This document shows positions 32,713 to 43,067 of a stretch of 64,000 nt of DNA, one piece after another (position 1 is the stretch's first letter; every line of letters begins with the position of its first letter). Position numbers and translations under genes: made by a program. The stretch is from Noviherbaspirillum aridicola (GTDB lineage Bacteria > Pseudomonadota > Gammaproteobacteria > Burkholderiales > Burkholderiaceae_D): assembly GCF_019656455.1 (NCBI RefSeq), contig NZ_BPMK01000016.1, positions 1 to 64,000 of the forward strand, read 5' to 3'. A model generated the notes under the pieces. The model ran no database searches. It was not told the DNA's origin and was given only the letters and a program-made list of their open reading frames with translations.

Positions 32713-35700
32713 ATGACGTCCCGCGCCAAGGAAAAAGCCCTTGCCAACCTGTTGCCTGAGCAGCGAGCGCTGCTCGCACTGGCCCGCACCGGAGACTTCG
32801 CGCACATCATCTTCGATCCGCGCGGCGTCATCACCGACTGGAATCCGGCGGCCGAGGCCGTCCTCGGCTGGCGCCGGGAGGAGGCCGTCGGGCGCAGCGT
32901 CGACATGCTTTTCACGCCCGAGGACGCCGCCGCCGGAGCGCCCGACGCGGAGCGGCGCGAGGCGCAACGCCATGGCGTGACCGCTGACGAGAGATGGCAC
33001 GTCCGCAAGGACGGCAGCCAGTTCTGGGCGCTGGGCCAGACCACGGCGCTGCACCTGGACGGCGAACTGGCGGGTTTTGCCAAGATACTGCGCGACAGGA
33101 CGCAGGAGCGCCTGATCAAGGAACACCTCGATGTGGCGCAGCAGGCCGGCGAGGTCGGGACCTACGAATACACGCCCGCCACCGGTACAGTGGTCGCATC
33201 GGACCAGTTCTGCCAGCTGTGGGGCATTGAAAGGCGCGAGCGTTTCCAGGCGGCCGAGCTGGCCGTCGTCCTGCATCCCGACGACCGCGAGCGCTTCTTC
33301 GCGGTCGACGAGTCGGGCGTGGTTCGCCGCGACTGGTATCTCGAATGCCGTCTCGCGCAGGCGGGCGCCGGCCGCCAGCGATGGCTGGCACGCAAGGGGC
33401 GCTTCGTGCGCGAGCTGCGGGACGACCACGAGCGATTCGTCGGCGTCTGCTACGAAATCAGCGCGTTCAAGCAGATCGAAAACGAGCTGCGGGAGGCCAA
33501 CAGCCGCCTGCAGGCGAGGGAATCCCGTTTCCGCCAGCTCGCCGAATTCGCGCCGGGCATTACCTGGCTGGGCGACGCCAGCGGCAACCTCACTTATCTG
33601 AACGGACAGTGGACCCGTTATTCCGGCCAGGCGATCCAGGATGCGCTGCAGGATGGCTGGGCGCGCGCCCTGCATCCCGCCGACAAGCCGCGTGTCCTGG
33701 CCGCCTGGAACGAAGCGCTGCGCAGCGGCCAGTTCTACGAGACCGAGGCGCGCCTGCGCAGCCGCAAGGGCACCTACCGCTGGTTCCTGATACGGGCCGA
33801 GGCGCTGAGGGACGACGCCGGCCAGGTGGCGGAATGGTTCGGCCACAGCGTCGACATCCACGACAGGAAGATCGCCGAAGCCGCCCTGCAGCTGTCCCAG
33901 CGGCGCCAGTCGCAGCTGCTGAGCTTCGACGACATGCTGAGGAGCCTGGCCGACGTCGACGAGATCCGGCGCACCAGCGCGGCGCTGATGCTGGATTACC
34001 TGCGGGCGCCGCTCGCGGTTCTCGCGCAGCCGGTGGCGGGCCGCGCGGAGGCGGACGCCGTCGTCGCCACGCCCGGCTCGGTCGCGACGGCGCGCGTGAC
34101 GCCGGACGCGCTCGTGCCGGCCGGCCTGGAGCCGCTCGTCAGCGGCCGGACCAGCGTGGTCGACTACGCGGGACGAAGCGGCGCCGACAGCTTCTCGCGC
34201 CACCCGGCGCGCATCGCCGTGCCCGGCCGCGGCGGCGCGCTGTTCGTCGTGGCCGATGCCGCCGACAGGCTCTGGGAACCCGAGGACATCGCGCTCGCCG
34301 AAGAGCTGGCCAAGCGCGCCTGGCATGCGCTGGAAAAAGCGGCCGCGTCGCAGGAACTGGAACGCCGGGTGGCGGCGATCGCCGCCGAACGCGACCAGAT
34401 CTGGCAGACCGCGCCCGACCTGCTCGTCGTGCTGACGGTCACCGGCCGGCTGATGGATGCCAATCCCTCCATCGTCGCCGTGCTTGGCTGGACGCGGGAA
34501 GAGTTCGTGTCGAAGCATCTCGGGGACATCGTGCATCCCGACGATCTGCAGCGGACCTTCGACGAGATCGGGCGTCACGCCGGGGGCGGCTACCAGACGC
34601 TGCGCTTCGAGATCCGCTGCCGCCACAAGTCGGGCGAGTACCGCTGGCTGACCTGGACCGCTTCGTCCGCCGGCAAGCGCGTCTTCGCCATGGCGCGCGA
34701 CATCACCGACATCAAGGCCCAGGCGCAGGCGCTGCAGATGACCGAGGAAGCGCTGCGCCAGTCGCAGAAGATGGAAGCGGTGGGGCAGCTGACCGGCGGC
34801 ATCGCGCACGATTTCAACAACCACCTGCAGGCCATCGTCGGCTCGCTCGAACTCATTTCCCACCTCGCGCGGGCCGGACGCATCTCGGAACTGTCGCGCT
34901 ATGTGGAGACTGCCGCCACCGCCGCCAGGAAGGCCGGAACCCTCACCCATCGCCTGCTGGCGTTCTCGCGGCGGCAGCCGCTCGATCCGCGCCCCACCGA
35001 CGTCAACCGCCTGATCCGCGCGATGGAGGATCTGCTGCGGCGGGCGCTGAACGCGTCGATCGAGCTGACGATACGCGAAAGCGAAGAGTCGTGGCTGACG
35101 TCGACCGACAGCAATCAGCTCGAGAACGCGCTGCTCAATCTCGTCATCAACGCCCGCGACGCGATGCCGGAGGGCGGGCAGTTGCTGGTGCGGGTGGAGA
35201 ACGCCGTGTTCGACGCCGGCCATCCCGCACCCGGCCCCTACCTGCCTTGGGGCGAATACGTGGGCATCGAGGTCAGGGACACGGGCATCGGCATAGACAG
35301 GGAGGTGCTGAACCGCGTGTTCGAACCCTTCTTCACGACCAAGCCGGCCGGCCGCGGCACCGGCCTGGGACTGTCCATGGTCTACGGTTTCGTCAAGCAG
35401 TCGGGCGGCGCCGTCGACATACGCAGCGAGCCGATGCAGGGTACCCGCGTGCGCATCTATCTGCCGCGCCATACCGGGCCGGCGGAGGATGAGTCCGCCG
35501 GTACGCACGACGCCGGGCTGGCCGCCGGCGCCGGGCGCCAGACCGTGGTGGTGGTCGAGGACGACGACCAGGTGCGCACCCTGGTCAGCGACACGCTCAG
35601 GGAACTCGACTACCGCGTGCTGCTCGCGTCAACGGCCAGGGAAGGGCTGGCGCTGCTCGACGAGCAGACCGATCTCCTGCTGACCGACGTCGGCCTGCCC

Positions 35701-35889
35701 GACATGAGCGGCATCGAGCTGGTGAAGGCCGCCGAGCAGACTCTGCCGCGGCTGCGCGTGCTCTACATGACCGCGTATGCCGAGCACATGGCGAACCGCG
35801 GCGAGTTTCTGAAGCCGGGACAGGAGCTGATCCGCAAGCCGTTCAGCCTGCACGAGCTGTGCGAACGCATACGCCGGATGCTGCAATAG
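32713..35889 (+). CDS. Multi-PAS hybrid histidine kinase with C-terminal receiver
   Basis: A 1058-residue cytoplasmic sensor kinase with no membrane span. Several PAS/PAC modules occur (about 25-135, 140-255, 275-395 and 560-680), with a GAF-like stretch at about 410-540. The HisKA region has H699 in GGIAHDFNNHLQAI, followed by the ATPase N-box LLNLVINARDAM and the G-boxes VRDTGIGI and GTGLGLSMVYG. The receiver domain has acceptor D992 in LLTDVGLPDMSG and the conserved lysine in LIRKPFSL. HDFNN kinases of this type often act on their own receiver or on a separate regulator. No partner gene is adjacent. The ribosome binding site before 32713 is weak, so the start is less certain. Confidence 0.9.
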   Translation: MTSRAKEKALANLLPEQRALLALARTGDFAHIIFDPRGVITDWNPAAEAVLGWRREEAVGRSVDMLFTPEDAAAGAPDAERREAQRHGVTADERWHVRKDGSQFWALGQTTALHLDGELAGFAKILRDRTQERLIKEHLDVAQQAGEVGTYEYTPATGTVVASDQFCQLWGIERRERFQAAELAVVLHPDDRERFFAVDESGVVRRDWYLECRLAQAGAGRQRWLARKGRFVRELRDDHERFVGVCYEISAFKQIENELREANSRLQARESRFRQLAEFAPGITWLGDASGNLTYLNGQWTRYSGQAIQDALQDGWARALHPADKPRVLAAWNEALRSGQFYETEARLRSRKGTYRWFLIRAEALRDDAGQVAEWFGHSVDIHDRKIAEAALQLSQRRQSQLLSFDDMLRSLADVDEIRRTSAALMLDYLRAPLAVLAQPVAGRAEADAVVATPGSVATARVTPDALVPAGLEPLVSGRTSVVDYAGRSGADSFSRHPARIAVPGRGGALFVVADAADRLWEPEDIALAEELAKRAWHALEKAAASQELERRVAAIAAERDQIWQTAPDLLVVLTVTGRLMDANPSIVAVLGWTREEFVSKHLGDIVHPDDLQRTFDEIGRHAGGGYQTLRFEIRCRHKSGEYRWLTWTASSAGKRVFAMARDITDIKAQAQALQMTEEALRQSQKMEAVGQLTGGIAHDFNNHLQAIVGSLELISHLARAGRISELSRYVETAATAARKAGTLTHRLLAFSRRQPLDPRPTDVNRLIRAMEDLLRRALNASIELTIRESEESWLTSTDSNQLENALLNLVINARDAMPEGGQLLVRVENAVFDAGHPAPGPYLPWGEYVGIEVRDTGIGIDREVLNRVFEPFFTTKPAGRGTGLGLSMVYGFVKQSGGAVDIRSEPMQGTRVRIYLPRHTGPAEDESAGTHDAGLAAGAGRQTVVVVEDDDQVRTLVSDTLRELDYRVLLASTAREGLALLDEQTDLLLTDVGLPDMSGIELVKAAEQTLPRLRVLYMTAYAEHMANRGEFLKPGQELIRKPFSLHELCERIRRMLQ

Positions 35890-35916
35890 CGCCCGGCGCG
35901 GCATGCGCGAGCCTGC

Positions 35917-36294
35917 TTACTTGAGCGCGAAGCGGACGTTCACCGGCTTCCTGTCGGCCAGCGTCACCGAAGCGATCGCTTTGGCGCCCGCGCCCAGCCT
36001 TGCATCCCCCTTCGCAACGAGCGCATTCCCGCCGGCCGGTTCCAGCGGGACTTCCGCCCTGGCGCCGCCGTGGAGGACGGTCAGCTTGCCGGAGGCGCCG
36101 GCGGTCGGGACCGGCTTGCCGTGGTCCTCCACGTAAAGCAGGGTCTTGCCGTCCCGGTTCACCAGTTCGAGGCTGATGCCGCTGCTCGACTCCTGCACGA
36201 TGCCGCCATGCCTGGCCGCTTCCCCATGCGCGAGCGCCTGGCCGGACGCCGCGATCGTTGCTGCCATGGCCGCCAGGGCCAGAACTTTTTTCAT
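35917..36294 (-). CDS. Small periplasmic protein of the RND metal-efflux operon
   Basis: 125 residues with a clear signal peptide (MKKVLALAAMAATIAASGQALA). The mature part starts with HGEAARHGG and is rich in beta-forming residues; no firm family is recognised. It is probably a periplasmic metal-binding or accessory protein, judged by position as last gene of the efflux operon, 61 bases after the RND pump. The start at 36294 is preferred over 36306 and 36345 because GGAG lies 6 bases upstream and the signal peptide begins there. Confidence 0.75.
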   Translation of the reverse strand: MKKVLALAAMAATIAASGQALAHGEAARHGGIVQESSSGISLELVNRDGKTLLYVEDHGKPVPTAGASGKLTVLHGGARAEVPLEPAGGNALVAKGDARLGAGAKAIASVTLADRKPVNVRFALK

Positions 36295-36355
36295 TGCTTG
36301 CTCCATGTGGATTCTGCAGCGGCTCTTCTGCGGGCGCCGCCGCAATGGCCCGCTT

Positions 36356-39300
36356 TCAGTACGCTTCCCGTGTCTTGCCGGCGACGATGCGCTCGAGCGG
36401 CCCGCGCCCGACCAGCCAGAAGATCAGCGGGGTCAGCAGCGTGTCGAGCAGGGTCGAGCTGACCAGTCCGCCGAAGATCACCACGGCCACCGGGTGCAGG
36501 ATTTCCTTGCCCGGCGCGTCGGCGGCCAGCAGCAGCGGCACCAGCGCAAACGCCGCGACGAGCGCGGTCATCAGCACCGGCGTGAGCCGCTCCAGCGAGC
36601 CGCGCACGATCATCTGCGTGCCGAAGCTTTCACCCTCGAACTTGCACAGGTTGATGTAGTGGCTGACCTTGAGGATGCCGTTGCGGGTCGCGATGCCGGT
36701 CAGCGTGATGAAGCCGACCATCGACGCCACCGACAGGGAAACGCCCGCCACCCACATCGCCACCACGCTGCCGATCAAGGCGAACGGGATATTGCCCATG
36801 ATGACGAGTGCAAGCGCCGCGGATCTGTAGCGCGAGTACAGCACCAGGAAAATCATCGCCAGCGAGACGAGCGACAGGCCGACGATGAGCCGCGTCGCCT
36901 GCTCCTGCGCCTGGAACTGGCCCTCGATGCTGACGAAATAGCTGCCCGGCAGTCGGGTGGCGGCGACCGCCTCGCGGATGTCGCCGATGATGCGGGACAT
37001 GTCGGAGCCGTCCGTGTTCGCGTACACGACGATGCGGCGGCGGCCGTTTTCCCGGCCGATCTGATTCGGACCGTCGCCTTCCTCGACCGTGGCGATGGCC
37101 GACAGCGGCACGCGGCCGCCGGGGCTGTCGAGCATGACGCGCGCGAGATCCTGCGGCGACCGGCTCTGGTCCGGCAGGCGCACCACGAGGTCGAAGCGGC
37201 GCGGGCCGTCCACCAGCTGCGTCATGCGGTCGCCCTCGGACAGCGTCTCCAGCGACTTGAGCACCTGGCCCGGCGACAGGCCGTACTGGGCCGCCTTGCG
37301 ATAATCGATCCGCACCTTGATCTGCGGGATCAGCACCTGGCGTTCCACCGCCAGGTCCACCAGTCCGTCCACGCTCGAAAGCCGCCCGCGCAGGCCCTCG
37401 GCCAGGCCGCGCAGGGTGTCGAGGTCGTCGCCGTAGATCTTCAGCGCGATCTGCGCGCGCACGCCCGACAGCAGGTGATCGAGTCGGTGCGATATCGGCT
37501 GACCGATGGACACCGAGGCCGGGATCACCGCCATCTTCGCCCGCAGGTCGGCCATCACCTGTTCACGGTCGCGCGGCGAGCGCTTCAGGTCCACGTCGAT
37601 CTCGGACGAATGCACGCCCTCGGCATGCTCGTCGAGTTCTGCGCGGCCGGTGCGGCGGCCGACCTTCGCCACCTCCGGCACTTCCCCGATGAGGGTTTCG
37701 GCCAGCGCGCCCATGCGGTTGGCCTCGGCGAGCGACGTCCCCGGCGTAAAGCTCATGCCGATCACGAGCGAGCCCTCGTTGAACGGCGGCAGGAACGCGC
37801 GAGGGAAGAACGGCACCGAGGCGGCGGCCGCGACCACCAGCAGGGCGGCGGCAGCGAGGATGGGCCGCGCGCGGGGAAAGGACCATGCCAGCGCCCGCGC
37901 ATCCCATGACTTGAGCCGGCGGACGAGCGGACTGTCCCCGTGGCCGAGCTGCTTCATGCGCGGCAGCAGGAAGTACGACAGGACCGGCGTCACCGTCATC
38001 GAGACCAGCATCGACGCCAGGATGGACACGATGTAGGCGACTCCGAGCGGTGCGAAAAGCCGTCCCTCGATGCCCGGCAGCGCGAACAGCGGCACGAAGA
38101 CCAGCACCACGATGGCCGTCGCGTAGACGATGCCGGAGCGGACTTCGACGGACGCATGCCAGATCGTGTCGAGCACCAATGAAGGATGCGCCTCGCGCTG
38201 GCGCTGCTTCAGCCGCCGCAGGATGTTCTCCACGTCCACCACCGCGTCGTCCACCAGCTCGCCGATGGCGATCGCCAGGCCGCCGAGGGTCATCACATTG
38301 ATGGACTGGCCGAGCAGGTGGAACACCAGCGCGGTGACGGCGAGCGACAGCGGAATCGCAATCAGCGAGATGGCGGTGGTGCGGACGTTCAGCAGGAAGG
38401 CAAACAGCACGATGGCGACCATGATCGCGCCGTCGCGCAGGGCTTCGACCACGTTGCCGATCGATGCCTCGATGAAGTCGGCCTGGCGGAAGAGGACTTC
38501 CGGCGTCGACAGGCCAGCCGGCAGGCCCTGCCTGAGTTCTGCGAGCGCTGCCTCGATTTCCCTGGTCAGCCTGACGGTGTCCGCCGCCGGCTGCTTCTGA
38601 ACACTGACGATGACCGCGGGCTTGCCGTTCATGCCGGCGTCGCCGCGCTTGAAGGCCGGCGCGTAGCGGACCGACGCGACCTGCTCGAGCAACACGGGCG
38701 TGCCGTTGCGGAAGGCGACCGCGATTCCCTTCACATCCTCGACACGCGTCGTACGGCCGAGGTTGCGGATGAGGTATTCGCGCGCATTCAGGTCGATGAA
38801 GCCGCCGCTGGTATTGGTGGCGAAGCCCTGCAGCGCGCCGGCGATCTGGTCGAGCGACACCCCGAACTGGGCCATGCGCTGCGTGTCCGGCTCGACGCGC
38901 AGCTGGCGCATCTCGCCGCCGATGGGAATGACCTGGGAGACGCCGGGAATCGACAGCAGTCGCGGACGGAGCACGAAGTCCGCGTATTCGCGCGCCGCCA
39001 TCGGGCTTGCCTTCGACACGTCGATGGGCAAGGCGATGAGCATGATTTCGCCCATGATGGACGAGACCGGCCCCATGACCGGCGTGATATCGCCAGGCAG
39101 CTGTTCCTTGACCAGCGTCAGCCGCTCGGCGACGAGCTGGCGGTTGCGGTAGATGTCGGTGCCCCAGTCGAACTCGGCGTAGACGATGGAAAGTCCGACG
39201 CCGGACACCGAGCGCACGCGCGTCACGCCCGGCATGCCGTTGAGCGAGGTCTCCAGCGGGAACGACACCAGCTGCTCGACTTCCTCGGGCGCCATGCCGC

Positions 39301-39460
39301 CCGCCTCGGTCATCACCGTCACGACCGGCTTGTTCAGGTCGGGGAAAACGTCCACCGGCGTGCGGGCGGCCATCAGCGCGCCGTACACCACCAGGATGAA
39401 AGCGGCCGCCAGCACGAACAGCCGGTTCGACAGACTCGAACGAACAATCCAGTTGAACAT
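36356..39460 (-). CDS. HME-RND heavy-metal efflux pump, inner-membrane subunit
   Basis: A 1034-residue RND transporter of the CusA/CzcA type, driving metal export across the envelope by proton antiport. Family marks: N-terminal membrane helix and [14 protein letters not shown], then VSSIMGEIM. The fourth membrane helix carries the proton-relay motif [20 protein letters not shown] (near residue 400), and [17 protein letters not shown] lies towards the C-terminus. Twelve spans and two large periplasmic loops are expected. The helix-4 motif differs from classical CzcA (DFG-IVDGAV) and CusA (G-MVDAAIV), so the metal cannot be assigned. It follows the adaptor gene by 8 bases. Confidence 0.92.
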   Translation of the reverse strand: MFNWIVRSSLSNRLFVLAAAFILVVYGALMAARTPVDVFPDLNKPVVTVMTEAGGMAPEEVEQLVSFPLETSLNGMPGVTRVRSVSGVGLSIVYAEFDWGTDIYRNRQLVAERLTLVKEQLPGDITPVMGPVSSIMGEIMLIALPIDVSKASPMAAREYADFVLRPRLLSIPGVSQVIPIGGEMRQLRVEPDTQRMAQFGVSLDQIAGALQGFATNTSGGFIDLNAREYLIRNLGRTTRVEDVKGIAVAFRNGTPVLLEQVASVRYAPAFKRGDAGMNGKPAVIVSVQKQPAADTVRLTREIEAALAELRQGLPAGLSTPEVLFRQADFIEASIGNVVEALRDGAIMVAIVLFAFLLNVRTTAISLIAIPLSLAVTALVFHLLGQSINVMTLGGLAIAIGELVDDAVVDVENILRRLKQRQREAHPSLVLDTIWHASVEVRSGIVYATAIVVLVFVPLFALPGIEGRLFAPLGVAYIVSILASMLVSMTVTPVLSYFLLPRMKQLGHGDSPLVRRLKSWDARALAWSFPRARPILAAAALLVVAAAASVPFFPRAFLPPFNEGSLVIGMSFTPGTSLAEANRMGALAETLIGEVPEVAKVGRRTGRAELDEHAEGVHSSEIDVDLKRSPRDREQVMADLRAKMAVIPASVSIGQPISHRLDHLLSGVRAQIALKIYGDDLDTLRGLAEGLRGRLSSVDGLVDLAVERQVLIPQIKVRIDYRKAAQYGLSPGQVLKSLETLSEGDRMTQLVDGPRRFDLVVRLPDQSRSPQDLARVMLDSPGGRVPLSAIATVEEGDGPNQIGRENGRRRIVVYANTDGSDMSRIIGDIREAVAATRLPGSYFVSIEGQFQAQEQATRLIVGLSLVSLAMIFLVLYSRYRSAALALVIMGNIPFALIGSVVAMWVAGVSLSVASMVGFITLTGIATRNGILKVSHYINLCKFEGESFGTQMIVRGSLERLTPVLMTALVAAFALVPLLLAADAPGKEILHPVAVVIFGGLVSSTLLDTLLTPLIFWLVGRGPLERIVAGKTREAY

Positions 39461-39468
39461 AGATGTCC

Positions 39469-40587
39469 TTATCGGATCTGGTTGATCAGCGCCGCGCCGG
39501 AGACCACGACGCGGTTGTCCGCGCCGAGCCCCTTGACCACCACCACGCGCGTCGCGTCCAGGGGGCGAGTTTCGACAGGCTGGGCGACGAAGCGCTCCGC
39601 GCCGGATTTGATCCAGACGATGGGTTCGTTGGACGGATTGCGGACCACGGCTTCGGCCGGCACGGCGATGCCTTTGACGACCTCCCTGAGCCTGGCCACC
39701 ACGGTGACCGGCTGGCCCACCGCGAGTGCCGCATCCCTGGTGCTCGCGCGGAAGTTCAGGGGCAGGGCGCCATCGCGGAGACTGCGGCCGCCGCCCAGGA
39801 AACTCAGCTCGACGCCGGGGATGTTCGCCAGCGTGGCCGATTCGACGCGGGCGGCGAGAGAAGGGTCCGCCGTCGCCGCTTCGACCATCAGGCGGCCCGG
39901 GTCGATGATGTCGAAGAGCACGTCGCGGGCCTCGACGATCTGGCCGCTCAATGCATCGGCGGTGGCGATCACGCCGGAGGCGGGCGCGGTGACGGCTTCG
40001 CTGCCGCTGACGGTGCCGGCCACCGCTTTTTCACGGCCGATGAAGCTCGCCAGCTCGGCGCGCGCGGCCTCGATTTCTTTCTGCGGAACGGTTCCTTCCA
40101 GCGACTCGAGGCGCTTGACGCGCTGCTCCGCGAGACGGCGTCCGGTCTGTATCTCGACCAGCTGCGCCTGCTGGTTGCCCCGTTCGATGGCGGCGGCGAC
40201 GGGGCGCACATACAGCAGCACCTGCCCCTTCTCGACGCGCTGGCCCGCTACCGGCAGTCCCTTCGGCCCCGGCTCGATACGGCCGGCGAACGGCGCCTGC
40301 ACCCGGCCGCCCGCGTTCGGGTCGATACCCACGCGGCCGTTCAGCTCCACGGTCAGCGGATGGTCGCCTGCCCTCGCGACAAGGGTACGGATGGCCATGC
40401 GCCGCTGCGCGAGCTTGGGGACGTTGACGCTGCCATCCGGCAGGCGTGCGAGGCCGGTGGCGCCGGCGGCCGCCGGCGCATCGAGATGCTCGCCGTTGGG
40501 GCCATGGGCGCCCGGACCCGCGACGGCCGTGTGGGAAAACAGTCCGGCCGCGACCAGGCCGAGGATGGAAAGTGAGAGCCTGTTCAT
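39469..40587 (-). CDS. Periplasmic adaptor (membrane fusion) subunit of the metal efflux system
   Basis: A 372-residue CusB/CzcB-like adaptor linking the RND pump to the outer-membrane channel. It has a signal peptide ([23 protein letters not shown]) and a short Gly/His-containing segment ([11 protein letters not shown]). A lipoyl-like half motif ([14 protein letters not shown]) and a hairpin of coiled-coil helices (about 130-190) follow, then the second lipoyl half ([20 protein letters not shown]) and beta-barrel/membrane-proximal domains. It lies 2 bases after the upstream small gene and 8 before the pump, so it is cotranscribed. Confidence 0.9.
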   Translation of the reverse strand: MNRLSLSILGLVAAGLFSHTAVAGPGAHGPNGEHLDAPAAAGATGLARLPDGSVNVPKLAQRRMAIRTLVARAGDHPLTVELNGRVGIDPNAGGRVQAPFAGRIEPGPKGLPVAGQRVEKGQVLLYVRPVAAAIERGNQQAQLVEIQTGRRLAEQRVKRLESLEGTVPQKEIEAARAELASFIGREKAVAGTVSGSEAVTAPASGVIATADALSGQIVEARDVLFDIIDPGRLMVEAATADPSLAARVESATLANIPGVELSFLGGGRSLRDGALPLNFRASTRDAALAVGQPVTVVARLREVVKGIAVPAEAVVRNPSNEPIVWIKSGAERFVAQPVETRPLDATRVVVVKGLGADNRVVVSGAALINQIR

Positions 40588-40589
40588 GA

Positions 40590-41156
40590 TCAGTTTCCGG
40601 TGGAAGGCTTGCGGCGTGCGAGCGCGATGGCGATCGCCGTCAGGATGAGAGTGAGTACGATGCCGGCGATGGCGGCGGTCCTGAGCGAGACAGGCGGCGC
40701 GTTCGTGCCCGCGGCGCTGCCCGCATCATCGCCGACAGCCATCGTGGCTTCGATGAGGTCCATCTCATCGCCGGCGGAAATCGTGAACACCAGCGAATGC
40801 GTGCCGGGGCTGGCCAGCGTCCTGATGAATGCTTCGTCGCTCACCGCGTAGTCTCCGTGGTCGGCGTGGTACGTCGCGATCGCTTTCCGGCCGTTCAGCT
40901 CGACCTCGACGTTTCCATCCAGGACAGGCTCATTGGTCTCGAAGCGGTCGATCAGCAGTGACAGCTCGCCGTCCCGCAAATGGCCGACGATTTCGAAGCT
41001 CTCGGTCGCGGCCTCGATGCGCGGATGTCCGGCCGCAGCGGTTCGGGCGCCCGGTGCCTCATCGTGGCTGTGGTCTTCGCCGCCGTGCGCGAACGCGAGA
41101 ACCGGGAACAACAGGGAGAGCAGGATGAGTTTCATCGCGAATGTCATCGGTTTCAT
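40590..41156 (-). CDS. His-rich membrane-anchored accessory protein of the efflux operon
   Basis: 188 residues: a signal peptide (ILLSLLFPVLAFA), then HGGEDHSHDE, a likely metal-binding His/Asp cluster. A soluble periplasmic beta-rich domain (about 45-140) follows, then one C-terminal membrane span (TAAIAGIVLTLILTAIAIALA) ending in a short basic tail. It is not a standard CusABC/CzcCBA component; it may capture metal for the adaptor (inference). The start at 41156 overlaps the outer-membrane factor stop (ATGA). Confidence 0.78.
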   Translation of the reverse strand: MKPMTFAMKLILLSLLFPVLAFAHGGEDHSHDEAPGARTAAAGHPRIEAATESFEIVGHLRDGELSLLIDRFETNEPVLDGNVEVELNGRKAIATYHADHGDYAVSDEAFIRTLASPGTHSLVFTISAGDEMDLIEATMAVGDDAGSAAGTNAPPVSLRTAAIAGIVLTLILTAIAIALARRKPSTGN

Positions 41157-42370
41157 GGCGTGATTCCTAATGCTTGATTGAGCCGGGCACGGGAGAGGCC
41201 CACGGCAATGCGGTGCTGGCGTTCGGCGACTTCGGCTTCGTGCAGCAGGCTCCGGGCGCGCAGCATCTCGTTCAGGCCGCGTTCGCCGAGACGGAACGCC
41301 TTCTCGATCAGTTGCGCGTGTTCGCGCGCCAGCTCCGCCCTGGCGGCGGCCGCATCGAGCGCCTGCTCCGACGCGGCGACCTGTTCGCGTGCGAGTTCGA
41401 TTTCGGCCTGCAGGGCAGCCGCCGACTGCATCGCTTCCGCCGATGCCGTGGTCAGCTGGGTTCTCGCCGCGGTCTCCAGCGGACGGTTCCGCGCCGCGGT
41501 GCCGATCGGAATTTCGATGCCGAGCGTGACGCTCGACGCGGATTCACTGCCGGACGCATCCCGTTCGCGCCGGTAGCCGACGCCGACCGTGGGCGGTTCG
41601 CTCCGGGTCTTGCTCACCACGTCGAGCGCCGCCTGCGCATTCCGGATGGCTGCGGTGGAGGCAAGCAGGCGCGGATGCGGCTCGACCGGCATGGCGGCCA
41701 GCGGCTCCGGGGCGGGCTCGGGGATGTCTTTCAGGCCGGTCAGGATCGTGAACTGGAGCAGCGCATCGCGCACCTTCAGCTGTGCGTCGACGACGGCCGA
41801 CTTCGCGGCCAGGGCTTCCTGCCGGGCGAGCATGCCGTCGGTCCGGGCCAGGTCGCCGGCCTTCACCCGGCGCATCACGTCGTCCGCGGTCGCGTCAAGG
41901 TACGTCTGTCTGTTGCGGGCTTCCGCCAGGATTTCCCTCGCGGCGGCGACCGCCCACAGGCGCTCCCGCACTTCTCCCGCGAGGGCGAGCCTTGCCTGCG
42001 CAATCCGGGCCTCGAGCTCCGCGGCGCTCGCTTCGGCTTGCGCGCGCCGCGCCGATACCTGGCCCGGCATCCAGACCGGCGCGGCGACGGCCAGTTCTCG
42101 TTCCCGCGAACCCGCCTTGTCCGTCCAGCGGTCGCTGCGCTCGGAGAGGCCGACCGACGGCGAGCCGGCGAGCCAGGAACGGGCCGCTTCCTGGCCGGCC
42201 AGGATTTCATCGCGCTTTGCCTCGAGGGTGCGGGCCTGCGGCGACCGTTGCCATGCCGCGTCGACCGCGGCCTTCAGGCTCTCAGGGAAGGTCTCCGAGA
42301 GCGCAAGCGGTGAGCCCAGGGCAAGCACGGCCGCGACAAGAACAGGATGAATCAAAAAGTGAGCACGCAT
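41153..42370 (-). CDS. TolC-family outer-membrane factor of the metal efflux system
   Basis: 405 residues, CusC/CzcC-like. A signal peptide (LIHPVLVAAVLALGSPLALS) is followed by two Ala/Glu/Arg-rich helical repeats characteristic of the TolC fold (about 28-215 and 230-400). The C-terminal RLNQALGI matches the end of outer-membrane efflux proteins. No lipobox Cys follows the signal peptide, so it is probably not lipidated. It couples translationally to the next gene and lies 118 bases after the CzcI-like gene. Confidence 0.88.
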   Translation of the reverse strand: MRAHFLIHPVLVAAVLALGSPLALSETFPESLKAAVDAAWQRSPQARTLEAKRDEILAGQEAARSWLAGSPSVGLSERSDRWTDKAGSRERELAVAAPVWMPGQVSARRAQAEASAAELEARIAQARLALAGEVRERLWAVAAAREILAEARNRQTYLDATADDVMRRVKAGDLARTDGMLARQEALAAKSAVVDAQLKVRDALLQFTILTGLKDIPEPAPEPLAAMPVEPHPRLLASTAAIRNAQAALDVVSKTRSEPPTVGVGYRRERDASGSESASSVTLGIEIPIGTAARNRPLETAARTQLTTASAEAMQSAAALQAEIELAREQVAASEQALDAAAARAELAREHAQLIEKAFRLGERGLNEMLRARSLLHEAEVAERQHRIAVGLSRARLNQALGITP

Positions 42371-42488
42371 GCCATCTCCATTCGGTAACAGACGAAGCTG
42401 GCCGAAGGCAGATGCACAGGGCGCGAGTACGCGCGGACGCTAATGCGTGATGAAAAGCTGGGACAGGTGCGGGTATGCCCTCGGCGGA

Positions 42489-42854
42489 TCAACCGAGGGA
42501 TGCGGGCGGACGCTGCAGGCGCTGCGGGAAGGGGTCGGGAATGTAGTGCTGAGGCTGGATCTCCGTCGTCCGCGTAGCCCGGGCTGCGATCAGGGGCGTG
42601 ACGCTGGGCGGGATGGCGGCACAGCCGTGGGCTGCCGCGTGGTCGCTCAGATGCTCGGCCGATGCCTCGGAGTCGTCATAGTGGACCGCCCCGGATCCGT
42701 GATGGTCATCATGATGATGGGCGGCGCCGATGAGGTGGTCGATTTCATGCGCGATGCTGTAAGCCGCTTTTCCGGACCAGTACCAGCCGCCCTGCATGGC
42801 AAAGGCATGCATCGGCAACAGCACCAGCAGGAACAGGCAAAGCAGCTTGCGCAC
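42489..42854 (-). CDS. CzcI-like small His-rich periplasmic protein
   Basis: 121 residues starting at GTG (42854): signal peptide LLCLFLLVLLPMHAFA, then a strongly His-rich centre (HEIDHLIGAAHHHDDHHG and further His). It resembles CzcI-type leader proteins found first in cobalt-zinc-cadmium efflux operons. These are thought to modulate metal response, but their role is poorly known. It is first in the minus-strand efflux operon. A TATAAT box lies 31 bases upstream; no clear Shine-Dalgarno is seen. Confidence 0.75.
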   Translation of the reverse strand: MRKLLCLFLLVLLPMHAFAMQGGWYWSGKAAYSIAHEIDHLIGAAHHHDDHHGSGAVHYDDSEASAEHLSDHAAAHGCAAIPPSVTPLIAARATRTTEIQPQHYIPDPFPQRLQRPPASLG

Positions 42855-42884
42855 GGTGAAATCGGGGAAAGAAGTTGAGCGCCG

Positions 42885-42890
42885 ATTATA
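42885..42890 (-). promoter_or_regulatory. Consensus -10 box upstream of the efflux operon
   Basis: TATAAT on the minus strand would start transcription about 24 bases before the GTG at 42854. No matching -35 at 17-20 bases was found, so the promoter is likely activator-dependent, or this is a chance match. Confidence 0.4.
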
Positions 42891-43007
42891 GCACCGGGGT
42901 TTTATCGTTCAGGGCAGGAGTGACGCCATCCCGCATGCCGCTTTGTCAATCCACGGGCGGCGCGGATGGGCTCGGCCCGCGGGTTCCGCCTGTCGTTCAC
43001 GAAGTAC

Positions 43008-43038
43008 TTGACCTTATCCATGTGGGAAGGTTTATGCT
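43008..43038 (+). promoter_or_regulatory. CueR-type (MerR-family) promoter of the CopL-like gene
   Basis: TTGACC (43008-43013), a 19-base spacer and TATGCT (43033-43038). The over-long spacer and the dyad ACCTTAT...GGAAGGT between the boxes are the hallmark of promoters activated by MerR-family copper sensors such as CueR. The left half-site is imperfect. It places the transcription start near 43045 and so favours the ATG at 43068 over the in-frame ATG at 42966. Confidence 0.8.
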
Positions 43039-43067
43039 TTGACTGTGAGTCGAATTTCGCCCTTGCG

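Noticed and set aside
42941-42952. A perfect TTGACA on the minus strand as -35 of the efflux operon
   Set aside because: The nearest TATAAT is more than 50 bases away, and no -10-like hexamer occurs at 16-19 bases.
42966-43067. Longer N-terminus for the CopL-like protein
   Set aside because: The CueR-type promoter lies inside this stretch, so it would not be in the message; the signal peptide begins at 43068.
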